DNA of 64,000 nucleotides from Sphingomonas sp. PP-CE-1A-559 (GTDB taxonomy: Bacteria; Pseudomonadota; Alphaproteobacteria; Sphingomonadales; Sphingomonadaceae): positions 248,001 through 312,000 of the forward strand of contig NZ_SLYA01000002.1 of NCBI RefSeq assembly GCF_004340965.1, read 5' to 3'. The position numbers and the translations under genes were made by a program. Of this stretch, positions 37,805 to 47,200 are shown piece after piece (position 1 is the first letter of the stretch; every line of letters starts with the position of its first letter). The notes beneath the pieces are model-generated. The model ran no database searches, had not been told where the DNA came from, and worked only from the letters and a program-made list of their open reading frames with translations.

Positions 37805-39376
37805 CTACTTCGCCTTCTGCGTCAGGTCGGGATACCGATCGAGGATCGCGCTGGTGACGCCGTTGGTCCAGCCGAAGCCGTCCTGCACCGGATATTCGCC
37901 GCCACCACCCGGCGTACGCTGCTCGATATTGTATTTCTCGAGCATCTTGCCGGTTTCGGCATAGGCCGCGCCGACCGTCCCGAGCCAGCGCTTGGCGATG
38001 TCCTTCGCGAGCGCCGGTTCGCCGTTTCGCTTCAGCCCGGCGATCGCCACCCATTGCAGCGGCGCCCAGCCATTGGGCTCGTCCCATTGCTGCCCGGTGT
38101 TCAGCGTCGTCGTCCGCAAGCCGCCCTCGGCCACCAGCGATTTGCGTACCGTCGCCGCGACCGTCTTTGCCTGCGCAGGCGACGCGAGCCCAACGAACAG
38201 CGGGTGCAGCATCGCCGCGTTGACGCTCGCGGTGGGCTTGCGTGTCGATAGATCCCAGTCGGCATAGCGCGCGGTCGTCGCCTGCCAGAGATAGCGGTCT
38301 ATCGCGGTCTTGCGCTTCGCCGCGAGCGTCGTGAACGCAGTCGCGCACGGCGCGTCGCCCACAGTTTGGCAGCGCTCGGCGATGCGGCGTTCCATCGCCC
38401 ACAAAAGACTGTTGAGATCGACCGGCACGATGTCGATGGTATGGACCGTCGCGAGCGACTTCGGATCGCGGAGCCAGCGCGAACTAAAGTCCCACCCGCT
38501 CTCCGCCCCCGCACGCAGATTGCGCTGCGTGTCGGCCGCGGGGCGGGGTGCTGCCTTCGCCGCGGTCTCGACGTCCTCGGCATAGGATTCGTCACGCGGC
38601 GTATCGCGGTCGTCGTAATAGCGGTTCAGCATGCTCCCGTCGGGCATCCGCACCACGCGCAGGCACGCGGGCTTGCCGTCGACGCAGGCCTCACCTTTCA
38701 TCCAGAACGCATGCTCTGCCCGCAGCGCCGCCAGCCGGCGCTTAGCCACAGCGGGATCGGTGTTGGTCGAGAGATCGAGCATCAACGCGTAGTAAGGCGG
38801 CTGCGACCGGCTGAGATAATAGGTGCGCGTCCCGTTCGGGATATGGCCGTATCGCTCGATCAGGCTGGTGAAATCCTCGATCATCGACTCCACGAGCGGC
38901 TGCTGGCCATCGACCTTCAGCCCGAGCATCGTGAAATAGCTGTCCCAGTAATAGATCTCGCGAAAACGTCCGCCCGGCACGACATAGCGGGCAGGGAGCG
39001 GCAACGCGGAGCTGCCCGCGATCGGCTCTACCGGCTGGCGCACGAGCTGTGGCCAGAGTGTGCGCACGTGCGTCCTGAGATCACCCGAGCCGCGATCATT
39101 CTCGCCAGGCACCACGAAATTGGCGAGCACGAATCCCTTGAGGGCGGGGCCGGCTGGTTTGGTCCGCACATAGTCGGCCATGATCGCCTCCGCCGACCGC
39201 TTCGGCACCGCGTCGACGAACGTCTTCCCATCCGCGAACACATGGCCTTGCTGAACGGCCTCGAACAACGCGCCGTAGAGGTCGGCGGGCGATCGAACCG
39301 ACGAAGACGGGGTTTGCTGTGCCAGAGCCATCGTCGCGATCGAGGCCAGCGCGGCGAAACGGCAAAGGGTTCTGAT
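37805..39376 (-). CDS. treA: Periplasmic trehalase (GH37)
   Basis: 523 residues from GTG 39376, where a signal peptide begins (VIRTLCRFAALASIATMALA); the open frame reaches 39442. Both trehalase signatures are present: PGGRFREIYYWDSYF and QQWDEPNGWAPLQW. It cleaves trehalose to two glucose outside the cytoplasm. The glucose could feed the Tat-exported glucose-fructose-oxidoreductase-like enzyme encoded 9 kb away. No trehalose synthesis gene is nearby. The catalytic Asp and Glu were not individually placed. Confidence 0.95.
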   Translation of the reverse strand: MRTLCRFAALASIATMALAQQTPSSSVRSPADLYGALFEAVQQGHVFADGKTFVDAVPKRSAEAIMADYVRTKPAGPALKGFVLANFVVPGENDRGSGDLRTHVRTLWPQLVRQPVEPIAGSSALPLPARYVVPGGRFREIYYWDSYFTMLGLKVDGQQPLVESMIEDFTSLIERYGHIPNGTRTYYLSRSQPPYYALMLDLSTNTDPAVAKRRLAALRAEHAFWMKGEACVDGKPACLRVVRMPDGSMLNRYYDDRDTPRDESYAEDVETAAKAAPRPAADTQRNLRAGAESGWDFSSRWLRDPKSLATVHTIDIVPVDLNSLLWAMERRIAERCQTVGDAPCATAFTTLAAKRKTAIDRYLWQATTARYADWDLSTRKPTASVNAAMLHPLFVGLASPAQAKTVAATVRKSLVAEGGLRTTTLNTGQQWDEPNGWAPLQWVAIAGLKRNGEPALAKDIAKRWLGTVGAAYAETGKMLEKYNIEQRTPGGGGEYPVQDGFGWTNGVTSAILDRYPDLTQKAK

Positions 39377-39560
39377 CACGTACGAATTTCCCGATCCGGT
39401 GGGCGACCCGAATGCAATGGAAGGATCGCTCGCACGAGGCAAGTGTCACGCGCCCCGTCCATTCCGGTTGACGCAGGGCTTTGCACCACTCGTCGCTGGC
39501 AGCGCCCATCATCGGCAGGCTATGACGCACTGCATTCTCCAAGGCAGCCGACCCGAACCC

Positions 39561-40226
39561 ATGAAAAACCTTCCCTCCCGTTTCCGTCGCCTCGACGGCG
39601 CGCTCGCCGACCTCCCGCTCGAGGAGCCGATGCTGCTCACCGAACTCGACGGCTTCCTGACAGGCTTGGTGGTCGGCCCCGACACGATCCCGCAGAGCGA
39701 GTGGCTCCAGAGCATCTGGGGCTCGGACGATAGCGTCGACCCGCCGTTCGACGATCCCGCCGACGTCCAGTGGTTCGTCGATGCGGTGATGGCACGCTAC
39801 GCCGAGATCGTTCGCGACCTGACCCGCGGCAAGGCCCAGCCGATCTTCGACACCGACGACCGAAATGGCGACGTCCTCTGGGAAGCCTGGATCGACGGTT
39901 TCGCCGAAGCGGTGGCGCTCAGGCCAGAAAGCTGGACGGCGTTGGGTGACAGCACCGATCCCGATACCGCCGACGCCGTGGCGCAGATCAGGGCGCTGAT
40001 CGCGATCGTCACCAACGAGACCACGCTCGACAGCGTCGAGGTCAACGCTCTCGACGCGCACGCCCCAGCGCAGATCGTCGCCGCCGTCTTGAAACTCCAC
40101 GCAGCGCATTCCCAGAACGCGGGTGCATCATCAGGCACACCGGTGATCGCCACGCCGACGAAGATCGGCCGAAACGATCCGTGCCCCTGCGGTTCGGGAA
40201 AGAAATCCAAACGCTGCTGCGGATAA
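39561..40226 (+). CDS. UPF0149 (YecA-like) protein with SEC-C metal-binding tail
   Basis: 221 residues from ATG 39561; ATG 39522 and 39399 are possible earlier starts without good ribosome-binding sites. The N-terminal UPF0149 domain has MLLTELDGFLTGLVVGPDT and WIDGFAEAVALRPESW. The C-terminus NDPCPCGSGKKSKRCC is a SEC-C zinc motif, as found in SecA and YecA. YecA-like proteins bind ribosomes or the Sec machinery in some bacteria; the role here is unproven. Divergent from trehalase. Confidence 0.88.
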   Translation: MKNLPSRFRRLDGALADLPLEEPMLLTELDGFLTGLVVGPDTIPQSEWLQSIWGSDDSVDPPFDDPADVQWFVDAVMARYAEIVRDLTRGKAQPIFDTDDRNGDVLWEAWIDGFAEAVALRPESWTALGDSTDPDTADAVAQIRALIAIVTNETTLDSVEVNALDAHAPAQIVAAVLKLHAAHSQNAGASSGTPVIATPTKIGRNDPCPCGSGKKSKRCCG

Positions 40227-40278
40227 GGGTGCCGTCCGTCCGGCACCTCGAAGCGGCAGCGGCCTACTGCGGAAAAGC

Positions 40279-40355
40279 TGGTGCCCCCGGCGAGATTTGA
40301 ACACGCGGCCTACGGTTTAGGAAACCGTCGCTCTATCCGGCTGAGCTACGGGGGC
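40279..40355 (-). tRNA. tRNA-Arg (anticodon CCT)
   Basis: A 77-nt cloverleaf on the minus strand. Acceptor stem GCCCCCG pairs with CGGGGGC, the anticodon stem ACGGT/ACCGT holds loop TTCCTAA (anticodon CCT, codon AGG), and the T arm reads GTTCAAATC. CCA is encoded. It lies 53 bp downstream of the convergent UPF0149 gene. Confidence 0.96.
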
Positions 40356-40539
40356 ATTGGCGGGCGCAATACGCCGGTCGGGTGGGACGATCAAGCGCGG
40401 GGCTAGCGTCCGGTCGTGCGCGGTAACGTTCGAGCCACGACGATAATCTCGATATTACGAACCCTAGGCGGGGTTCGATCAAGGGGCGACGGGTATCGCT
40501 TACGATGCCCCGTCGCCGCTTGCCGTGCAGTGCTGGCGG

Positions 40540-40800
40540 TTAGGCCTTGACGTGCTGCGAGATGTACTTGTTCATCTCGAACATCGTGCACTTGTCACGC
40601 CCGAAGACCTTCTTCAGCTTCTCGTCAGCCAGAATCTCGCGCTTGTTCTCGGGGTTCTGGAGGTTGTGGGCCTTGATGTAGACCCAAACCTTGCTGATCA
40701 CTTCGCTGCGCGGCAGCTTGTCGTTGCCGACGATCTCGCCGAGCTCGGGAGAGGGCTGGACGGGGGCGTGGATGCCGCCGGTCTTGGGAGCTGTAGCCAT
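40540..40800 (-). CDS. SWIB/MDM2 domain protein
   Basis: 86 residues from ATG 40800, with AGGAAGGA 6 bp upstream. The single domain spans nearly all of it: LPRSEVISKVWVYIKAHNLQ, PENKREILADEKLKKVFG, and DKCTMFEMNKYISQHV are typical SWIB blocks. In bacteria such proteins occur in Chlamydia and alphaproteobacteria and may affect DNA topology or chromatin-like structure. The role is unknown. Same strand as the DUF2945 gene 47 bp upstream. Confidence 0.92.
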   Translation of the reverse strand: MATAPKTGGIHAPVQPSPELGEIVGNDKLPRSEVISKVWVYIKAHNLQNPENKREILADEKLKKVFGRDKCTMFEMNKYISQHVKA

Positions 40801-40847
40801 AAGCATTCCTTCCTGTTGCGCGCGTGCGTTGGGCACTGCGCGCGTGG

Positions 40848-41051
40848 TCACGCCTTGGTGAGCGCGTCCGCCTTGTGCGCTGCCTTGCCGCCCTTGTCAC
40901 TCCTTACGATGAACTGCGGCTCCTCCTTGGACGCCTTGACGGTGTGGCTCTTGATCTTCGTATCGGTGGTCTGCTTCTTCTCGACCGTGCCGTGCGCTTC
41001 ACCGCCGTGCGATTTCCAAGTGACCTCGTCGCCCTTCTTCGGATCCTTCAT
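40848..41051 (-). CDS. DUF2945 (HVA1/Tudor-like) small basic protein
   Basis: 67 residues from ATG 41051, with AAGGAG upstream. Sequence [20 protein letters not shown] and [18 protein letters not shown] match the DUF2945/hypervirulence-associated Tudor-fold family. High Lys content. It probably forms a two-gene unit with the SWIB protein downstream. The function is unknown; a nucleic-acid-associated role is only a guess from charge and fold. Confidence 0.9.
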   Translation of the reverse strand: MKDPKKGDEVTWKSHGGEAHGTVEKKQTTDTKIKSHTVKASKEEPQFIVRSDKGGKAAHKADALTKA

Positions 41052-41170
41052 CGCGCCATCTCCTTGATTTGAAAGGATCAAGCGCGGCAACGCGGCATTG
41101 GTTGCATCGCCTGCGGGTTGCGGAGACGTGGCGCGAGGGCCATCAGGGCGGCAATCAAGGAGACCCACCC

Positions 41171-42277
41171 ATGAAGACCCGCGCCGCCGTAGCCTTCGAG
41201 GCAAAAAAACCGCTCGAGATCGTCGAACTCGACCTCGAAGGGCCGAAATTCGGCGAAGTGCTCGTCGAAATCATGGCGACGGGCATCTGCCACACCGACG
41301 CATACACGCTCGACGGGCTTGATTCGGAAGGGTTGTTTCCGAGCGTGCTCGGCCATGAGGGCGCTGGCATCGTCCGCGAGATCGGCGCGGGCGTGACCAG
41401 CGTCTCCGTCGGCGATCACGTCATCCCGCTTTACACCCCCGAGTGTCGCCAGTGTAAGTCGTGCCTCAGCCAGAAGACGAACCTGTGCACCGCGATCCGC
41501 GCCACGCAGGGCAAGGGGTTGATGCCCGATGGCACGACGCGGTTCAGCTACAAGGGCCAGCCGATCTTCCACTATATGGGTTGCTCGACTTTCTCGAATT
41601 TCACGGTGTTGCCCGAGATCTCGGTCGCAAAGATCCGTGAGGACGCGCCGTTCGACACCTCCTGCTATGTCGGCTGCGGCGTGACGACGGGCGTCGGCGC
41701 GGTGGTGCACACGGCGAAGGTGCAGCCGGGTGATACGGTCGTCGTGTTCGGGCTCGGCGGGATCGGGTTGAACGTGATCCAGGGCGCGCGGCTTGCCGGT
41801 GCAGGGATGATCGTCGGCGTCGACATCAACCCCGACCGCGAGGAATGGGGCCGGCGCTTCGGTATGACGCACTTCGCCAATCCTAAGGATGTGGGCGATA
41901 TCGTCCAGCACATCGTCGCGCTGACCGACGGCGGCGCGGACTATACCTTCGACGCGACCGGCAACACGACCGTCATGCGGCAGGCGCTGGAGGCATGCCA
42001 TCGCGGCTGGGGCACATCGATCGTGATCGGCGTGGCCGAGGCGGGCAAGGAGATCTCGACGCGACCGTTCCAGCTGGTCACCGGCCGCAACTGGCGCGGG
42101 ACGGCGTTCGGCGGCGCGCGTGGGCGGACGGATACGCCGAAGATCGTCGACTGGTACATGAACGGAATGATCGAGATCGACCCGATGATCACGCACCGCC
42201 TGACGCTCAACGAGATCAACAAGGGCTTCGACCTGATGCACGCCGGCGAGAGCATCCGCTCCGTCGTGATCTACTGA
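41171..42277 (+). CDS. frmA: S-(hydroxymethyl)glutathione dehydrogenase (class III alcohol dehydrogenase)
   Basis: 368 residues from ATG 41171, with AAGGAG 8 bp upstream. It oxidises the formaldehyde-glutathione adduct with NAD. The catalytic zinc site has [13 protein letters not shown] and LGHEGAGIV; the structural zinc loop has [15 protein letters not shown]. The Rossmann segment is [20 protein letters not shown], and the class III hallmark [18 protein letters not shown] is present. It leads the formaldehyde operon: a VOC protein starts 10 bp downstream, then fghA. Confidence 0.97.
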   Translation: MKTRAAVAFEAKKPLEIVELDLEGPKFGEVLVEIMATGICHTDAYTLDGLDSEGLFPSVLGHEGAGIVREIGAGVTSVSVGDHVIPLYTPECRQCKSCLSQKTNLCTAIRATQGKGLMPDGTTRFSYKGQPIFHYMGCSTFSNFTVLPEISVAKIREDAPFDTSCYVGCGVTTGVGAVVHTAKVQPGDTVVVFGLGGIGLNVIQGARLAGAGMIVGVDINPDREEWGRRFGMTHFANPKDVGDIVQHIVALTDGGADYTFDATGNTTVMRQALEACHRGWGTSIVIGVAEAGKEISTRPFQLVTGRNWRGTAFGGARGRTDTPKIVDWYMNGMIEIDPMITHRLTLNEINKGFDLMHAGESIRSVVIY

Positions 42278-42287
42278 GGACGCGCGG

Positions 42288-42671
42288 ATGTTCAGCCATA
42301 TCATGCTCGGCGCCGACGATATCGCCGCGTCGAAGACGTTCTACGACGCGGCTTTGGGCGCGCTCGGCGTGCCCCAGGGCGTCGTCGATGAATGGGGCCG
42401 GGTGGTCTACGCCCACGCCGGCGGCCGTTTCCTGCTGACGAAGCCGATCGACGGGCAGCCGGCGAGCCATGGCAACGGCAGCACGATGGGCTTCGTCGCC
42501 GCGTCGCCCGAGGCCGCCGATGCGTGGCACGCCGCGGGGCTCGCGAACGGCGGGACCGCGTGCGAGGACCCGCCCGGGATTCGCCAGGGTACCGCGGGTC
42601 GCACGCTGTATCTCGCCTATCTGCGAGATCCGGCGGGCAACAAGCTCTGCGCCGCGCATCGGGTCGCGTGA
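42288..42671 (+). CDS. VOC family (glyoxalase-fold) protein in the formaldehyde operon
   Basis: 127 residues. The fold starts MFSHIMLGADDIAASKTFYD and ends GRTLYLAYLRDPAGNKLCAAH, as in single VOC domains with paired beta-alpha-beta-beta-beta units. Metal ligands could be His4 and the C-terminal acidic or His residues, not confirmed. Placement between frmA and fghA suggests a role with glutathione adducts. Its stop overlaps by TGATG the ATG of a truncated copy of fghA. Confidence 0.88.
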   Translation: MFSHIMLGADDIAASKTFYDAALGALGVPQGVVDEWGRVVYAHAGGRFLLTKPIDGQPASHGNGSTMGFVAASPEAADAWHAAGLANGGTACEDPPGIRQGTAGRTLYLAYLRDPAGNKLCAAHRVA

Positions 42672-42751
42672 TGGAAACCGTTTCCACCAGCAAGGCGTAT
42701 GGCGGCACGCAGGGCGTCTACCGCCACGCGTCGACCGCAGTTGCGACCTAA
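42671..42751 (+). pseudogene. Truncated duplicate of the fghA 5' end
   Basis: Twenty-six codons (METVSTSKAYGGTQGVYRHA then STAVAT) before TAA at 42749. From the TGATG overlap on, 67 of 70 bases match the start of the complete fghA at 42989. The three differences are third-position changes that keep the amino acid (GTT/GTA, GTC/GTG, GCG/GCC). The copy then diverges and stops. It marks the left side of the insertion and shows where fghA once joined the VOC gene. Confidence 0.85.
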
Positions 42752-42879
42752 TGCCGCGATTTAAGTTTTTGCCAGTTGCGATGGGAGTGGGTGGACTAGC
42801 GGGCATGTCGCTGTCGATGAGTACCATTCGTTCCCGAGCACGCGCGATCAGAATGGAAAACCATTGCATATTTGCCTAA
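42751..42879 (+). CDS. Small ORF in the insert (doubtful)
   Basis: 42 codons from ATG 42751, overlapping the preceding stop as TAATG. The product starts MPRFKFLPVAMGVGGLAGMS, a possible single hydrophobic segment, and ends in a basic stretch. No homologue is recognised. Base composition is lower in GC than the flanks. It may be a chance frame in foreign or decayed DNA. Confidence 0.25.
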   Translation: MPRFKFLPVAMGVGGLAGMSLSMSTIRSRARAIRMENHCIFA

Positions 42880-42988
42880 CCCAAGACGCTCAGAACTTTT
42901 CAGAGTTTTCACGTGAGATCGACATTTTGATTCAAGAGCTGGAGGCGGTCCGCCTCATAGGCAAACGCAAGTTTGAAAAGTTGGGCTG
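42752..42988 (+). other. Low-GC insert carrying the 3' end of an unrecognised gene
   Basis: This ~237-bp stretch separates the two fghA starts. A frame without a start codon runs from about 42770 to the TGA at 42987-42989. It encodes segments such as GWTSGHVAVDEYHSFPSTRD, LHICLTQDAQNFSEFSREID and ILIQELEAVRLIGKRKFEKL; the last two look alpha-helical and protein-like. Its stop overlaps the ATG of the full fghA as TGATG. It therefore looks like the C-terminal end of a gene that lay directly upstream of fghA in a donor genome. Confidence 0.6.
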
Positions 42989-43822
42989 ATGGAAACCGTA
43001 TCCACCAGCAAGGCGTATGGCGGCACGCAGGGCGTGTACCGCCACGCCTCGACCGCGACCGGCACCGACATGACCTTCGCGGTTTACGTGCCGCCGCATG
43101 ACGAGGGCGCGCGGTTACCCGTGTTGTGGTTCCTGTCGGGGCTCACCTGCACGCACGCCAACGTCATGGACAAGGGCGAGTATCGCCGCGCGTGTGCCGA
43201 CCTGGGCGTGATCCTGATCGCGCCGGATACCTCGCCACGCGGGGACGACGTGCCGGACGACGAAGCGTACGACTTCGGCAAGGGCGCAGGCTTCTACGTC
43301 GATGCGACTGAGCAGCCTTGGGCGAAGAATTTCCGGATGCGGACCTATGTCGAGGACGAACTGCCGGCGCTGATCGGCGCGGAATTTCCGATGGCGGATA
43401 TGGCGCGGCAGGGGATCTTCGGACACTCGATGGGCGGTCATGGTGCGCTGACGATCGCGTTGCGCAATCCTGAGCGGTTCCGGAGCGTGTCGGCGTTCGC
43501 ACCGATCGTGTCGCCGTTGCAGTGCCCCTGGGGTGACAAGGCGCTTGGCGGGTATCTCGGGCCGGACCGGACGGCGTGGCGGGCGTATGACGCGTGTGCG
43601 TTGATCGAAGATGGCGCGCGGGTGGAAGACATCCTGGTAGACCAAGGCGATGCCGACGGCTTTCTGGTGGAGCAGTTGAGGCCTGAGTTGCTGGCAGCGG
43701 CTTGCAAGGCGGCGGGGATCGATCTGACGCTACGGATGCAGCCGGGGTATGACCACAGCTACAACTTCATCTCGACCTTCATGGCGGATCATGTGGCGTG
43801 GCACGCCAAGCGCCTGAAGTAA
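42989..43822 (+). CDS. fghA: S-formylglutathione hydrolase
   Basis: 277 residues. It hydrolyses S-formylglutathione to formate and glutathione, completing the pathway begun by FrmA. Catalytic elbow GIFGHSMGGHGALTIAL; others: LPVLWFLSGLTCTHANVMDK, DTSPRGDDVPDDEAYDFGKG, AGFYVDATEQPWAKNFRM, and MQPGYDHSYNFISTFM with the catalytic His. Full length. Its natural link with the VOC gene has been broken by the insert, so its translation may now depend on the TGATG overlap with the insert frame. Confidence 0.97.
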   Translation: METVSTSKAYGGTQGVYRHASTATGTDMTFAVYVPPHDEGARLPVLWFLSGLTCTHANVMDKGEYRRACADLGVILIAPDTSPRGDDVPDDEAYDFGKGAGFYVDATEQPWAKNFRMRTYVEDELPALIGAEFPMADMARQGIFGHSMGGHGALTIALRNPERFRSVSAFAPIVSPLQCPWGDKALGGYLGPDRTAWRAYDACALIEDGARVEDILVDQGDADGFLVEQLRPELLAAACKAAGIDLTLRMQPGYDHSYNFISTFMADHVAWHAKRLK

Positions 43823-43862
43823 TCGTCTCTCCTCTCCGTTGAGGAGGGGCACCTGCTATCTT

Positions 43863-43977
43863 CCCCCCTCCCTGAAAGGGAGGGGCCGGGGGTGGGTAGG
43901 CTGCTTAGTATACACCGCGGCCGATCCAGACCGACCCACCCCCAACCCTTCCCTTTCAGGGAGGGGAGCAAGTCGGG
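43863..43977. repeat. Palindromic repeat, family C
   Basis: The left arm contains CTCCCTGAAAGGGAGGGG then GGGGGTGGGT; the right arm has ACCCACCCCC then CCCTTTCAGGGAGGGG. The arms are inverted and each also folds on itself. The second copy is at 58426-58532. Confidence 0.85.
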
Positions 43978-44032
43978 GGCTAGCTCCTTCAAAGCAGTAC
44001 GACTCCGTAGTCGTGCGGCACCTTGCCCCCAG

Positions 44033-44085
44033 GTTCTCTCGTGAAGGCGGAATCTTGGCTTGGGTCCCGCCCTCACGAGGAGACA
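44033..44085. repeat. Palindromic repeat, degenerate family B copy
   Basis: GTTCTCTCGTGAAGGCGGAA and, inverted, TCCCGCCCTCACGAGGAGAC. It matches the layout of the copies at 49287 and 54187 with several base changes. Confidence 0.6.
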
Positions 44086-44097
44086 GGGCGCCTTGAA

Positions 44098-44222
44098 ATC
44101 CTCCCCCGCAAGGGGGAGGTGGCTGGCTCTTGCCAGACGGAGGGGGAGGCACGCGCCCACCGCTGCTCCGTGTCCCCCCCTCCGTCACCTTCGGCGCCAC
44201 CTCCCCCTGGCGGGGGAGGATC
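44098..44222. repeat. Palindromic repeat, family D
   Basis: Begins ATCCTCCCCCGCAAGGGGGA, continues GGTGGCTGGCTCTTGCCAGA, and ends GCGGGGGAGGATC. About 50 bases at the left end are identical to the copy at 25074; the centres differ. Confidence 0.85.
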
Positions 44223-44236
44223 GTTTGCGACGTCGC

Positions 44237-47200
44237 TCAGAACTTGAACCCAGCCGCGATGCCATACCGGCGCGGGTCGATCGTGAAGATATTCGTGAAC
44301 AGCCCCGACGACTGGTCGCCGACCGCCTGGCCCGTGATCGAGTCATTGTTCGTCAAATTCTGCACGAAGCCGCGCAGGAACCAGCGGTCTTCCGCGCCGT
44401 TCAGCTGCACCTGCGCGTTGATCACCTCATAACCCTGCACGCGGTCGACCAGCTGGTTGAAGATCGATGCGGTGAAGCCGCCGGTGTAGTTGAGGTCCAC
44501 GCGCGGCACGATCGACATGCCGTTGCCGAACGCGACCGTGTACTGCGCACCCGCCGAAAATTTGTAGGTCGGTGCCTGGGGCAGCTTGCCGCCGCGGATG
44601 TTGACGCCGACGCCGTCGATGACGCTGTACGGCAGAGCACCGGTCGGGACGCCGAACAGCGCACGCAGCGCCGCCGGAGGATTGGCGGCGGTCGAGGCGA
44701 GAACCGAGCACAGGCTGTACGCGCCGGTGGTGTTGGTCGTCGGGATCGCCACGGGGCCGCGCAGGCCGAGACCTGAGTTCACCGCGCCGACATAGGTGTT
44801 CACCCCGACGATATTGCCTGCGGTGGTCGGTACGACCGCGCAGTTGGCGGCGCTCTGCAGGTCCTTGATGATCACCGCGTCGGAGCGGCCGCCCGACGGA
44901 TCGCGCGGATTGACCAGGAACTTGTCCGCCGACACCTCGCTGTGGAGGTAGCTCGCATTCATGTTGACGACGAACGCCGGGATCGGGCTGAGGATCGCCT
45001 CAGCCTCGACGCCATAGACATTGGCGTCGACATTGTCGTTGACCGCAGTCCGCGCGACGATCCGGCTCAGCTGCAACTGCTTGTACTTGTAGTAGAAGCC
45101 CGTGACGTTGAGCCGCAGCGCGCCGTTACCGAAGGTATTCTTCGAACCGATCTCGAACGAGTCGATCTTCTCGGGCGTGAAGGTCGTCGGCACCGAGAAG
45201 GTCGCGGGCAAGGGCGGATTGATGCCGCCCGACTTGTAGCCGCGCGAATAGGACGCGTAGATCAGATTGTCGGGCGAGATCTTGTAGTCGATCACCGCAC
45301 GGCCGGTGAGCCGCGAGAAGCTGACCTTGTCGAGCGCATATTCCTGCACCCCGGCGCGCGTCGAGTCGAAGTCGGTGGTGGTGTAGTTCAGCCCCTGCGT
45401 CATGTTCGACGCGCCGATCGGGGTGAGCACGTTCAGCGTGATGTTGCGCGCCTTCACGTCCTTCTCGTCGTGGTTGTAGCGCAGGCCGAGCGTCAGCTTC
45501 AGCTTGTCGTTGAACTCGAAATAGGTCTCGCCGAAGATACCGTAGGATTTCAGGCGGAAATCGTCGCCGTCGTTGCGGTAGAACGGCGTCGCGAGGAACG
45601 CGTTGCCGTTGACGCCCGGGATCGCCGCCGAGCTGGCTGCGCCGAGCACGCCCGATGCGTAATCCAGCCCGAACGCGTTGACGAAATAGTCGGTGTTCTG
45701 GCTGCGCGAGTCCACATAGATGCCGCCGAGCAGGAAGTTGAACATGCCGTCGAACGAGCTGTCGATATGAGCCTCGGCCGAATATTGCCGGTTCACCTGC
45801 CGCGAGCGATCGACGTCGAGGCTCTGCGCGTAACAGCCGATGCCGTTGCCGCCGAACACGCCGACATTGTTCGGATCGGCACCCGACTGGCACGCGCCGC
45901 CGGCGGGGCCATTGGGGATCAGCACGGAGCGGACGCCGTTCAGATAGCCGGTATTGACCAGCGCACCGCCGGGCAGCGGAATCACGACGCCGGGGCGGCC
46001 AATCGCGTTCAGCGTGTTCAGGCCGACATTGGCCGCGAGCGGATTCTCGACCGCGAGGTTGAAGTCGGTCGTGCTGTCGACCGTATTGCGCGAGAACCCG
46101 CCGGTAAAGTTGAACGAGACCGGACCGAAATCATGGAAGATCTTGGCGGTGTACTGCTCTTCCTCGGCGAAATAGGTCGGGTTGGAATCGATCCGGACGG
46201 TGCGGACGTCGCCGGGATTGACCACCCCGGCATAGGTGTCGGTCGCATACAGGTTCTGCAGGCCGATCGCGGCAATCTCCGGGTGCCCAAGCTGCGTGCC
46301 GGCAATCCCGAAATACTGTGTCGAGGCAAGCGTCGCGGCCAGCGTCGAGTTGCCGTTCGGCGTTTCGTTCGCGAGACGATCGGGAAGGCAGCCCAGGATG
46401 CCGGTCGGATCGCGGTGGCAGAGCTGCTTCTGGATACGGCTGCGATTGTCCTTCTCGCGGAAATAATAGCCGATCAGGTCGACGCGGGTATCGCTGCTCG
46501 GCTCCCACGACAACGTGCCGCGGATCGAATACAGGTCGCGCCCGTCGATCTTCGAATTGTCATAGGTGTTCTTGGTATAGCCGTCGCGGTTGAGATACGT
46601 GCCCGCGACGCGGATGCCGAGCGTGTCAGTGAAGGGCAGGTTGATCATCGCCCGCGCACGCTTCGAGTCGTAATTGCCGTATTCGGCTTCGGCGGCGGCG
46701 TGGATCCCCGACAGGTCCGGCTTGGCGGTGATGAAGTTGACCACGCCCGAGGTGGCGTTGCGGCCGAACAGCGTGCCCTGAGGTCCGCGCAACACCTCGA
46801 TCCGCTCGAGATCGAAGAACTCGCTTTCGAACAGTCGCGTGGTGACCAGCGGCATGTCGTTGACGTGGATCGCGGTCGCCTGGTCGCAGGTCGCGCCGAC
46901 GCAGAGATCGCCGATCCCGCGGATCGTGAAGCTCGACGTGGTGAAATTGGTCTTGGTGAAGGTGACGTTGGGCAGCGTCTGCTGGAGCGCACTCGGGTTG
47001 ACGATCTGCTGCTTCGAGATCGTGTCCGCGGTAAAAGCGCTTACTGCAATCGGAACATCCTGCAAACGTTGCGATTGGCGTTGCGCGGTAACCACGATAT
47101 CCTGCGACGCGTAGGCGCTGGCCGCGGTATCGGCGGGGGTGGTCTGCGTCGATGTGCCGGGCGTCGACGGCGCTTCCTGCCCGGGGCCGTTGGTGGGGCC

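Larger units (their letters stand above)
43823..44236. other. 414-bp repeat-filled gap between fghA and the TonB receptor
   Basis: No gene is supported here. The gap holds three palindromic repeats in a row: family C (43863-43977), a degenerate family B copy (44033-44085) and family D (44098-44222). It separates convergent genes, so the hairpins probably end transcription from both sides. Confidence 0.8.

Noticed and set aside
36849..38402. 517-residue open frame on the minus strand
   Set aside because: The exonuclease starts at 37733; the upstream part is a shadow of trehalase.
42671..43068. Target-site duplication made by a transposon
   Set aside because: The 70-bp repeat is far longer than normal target duplications, has three base differences, and the insert has no transposase or terminal repeats.
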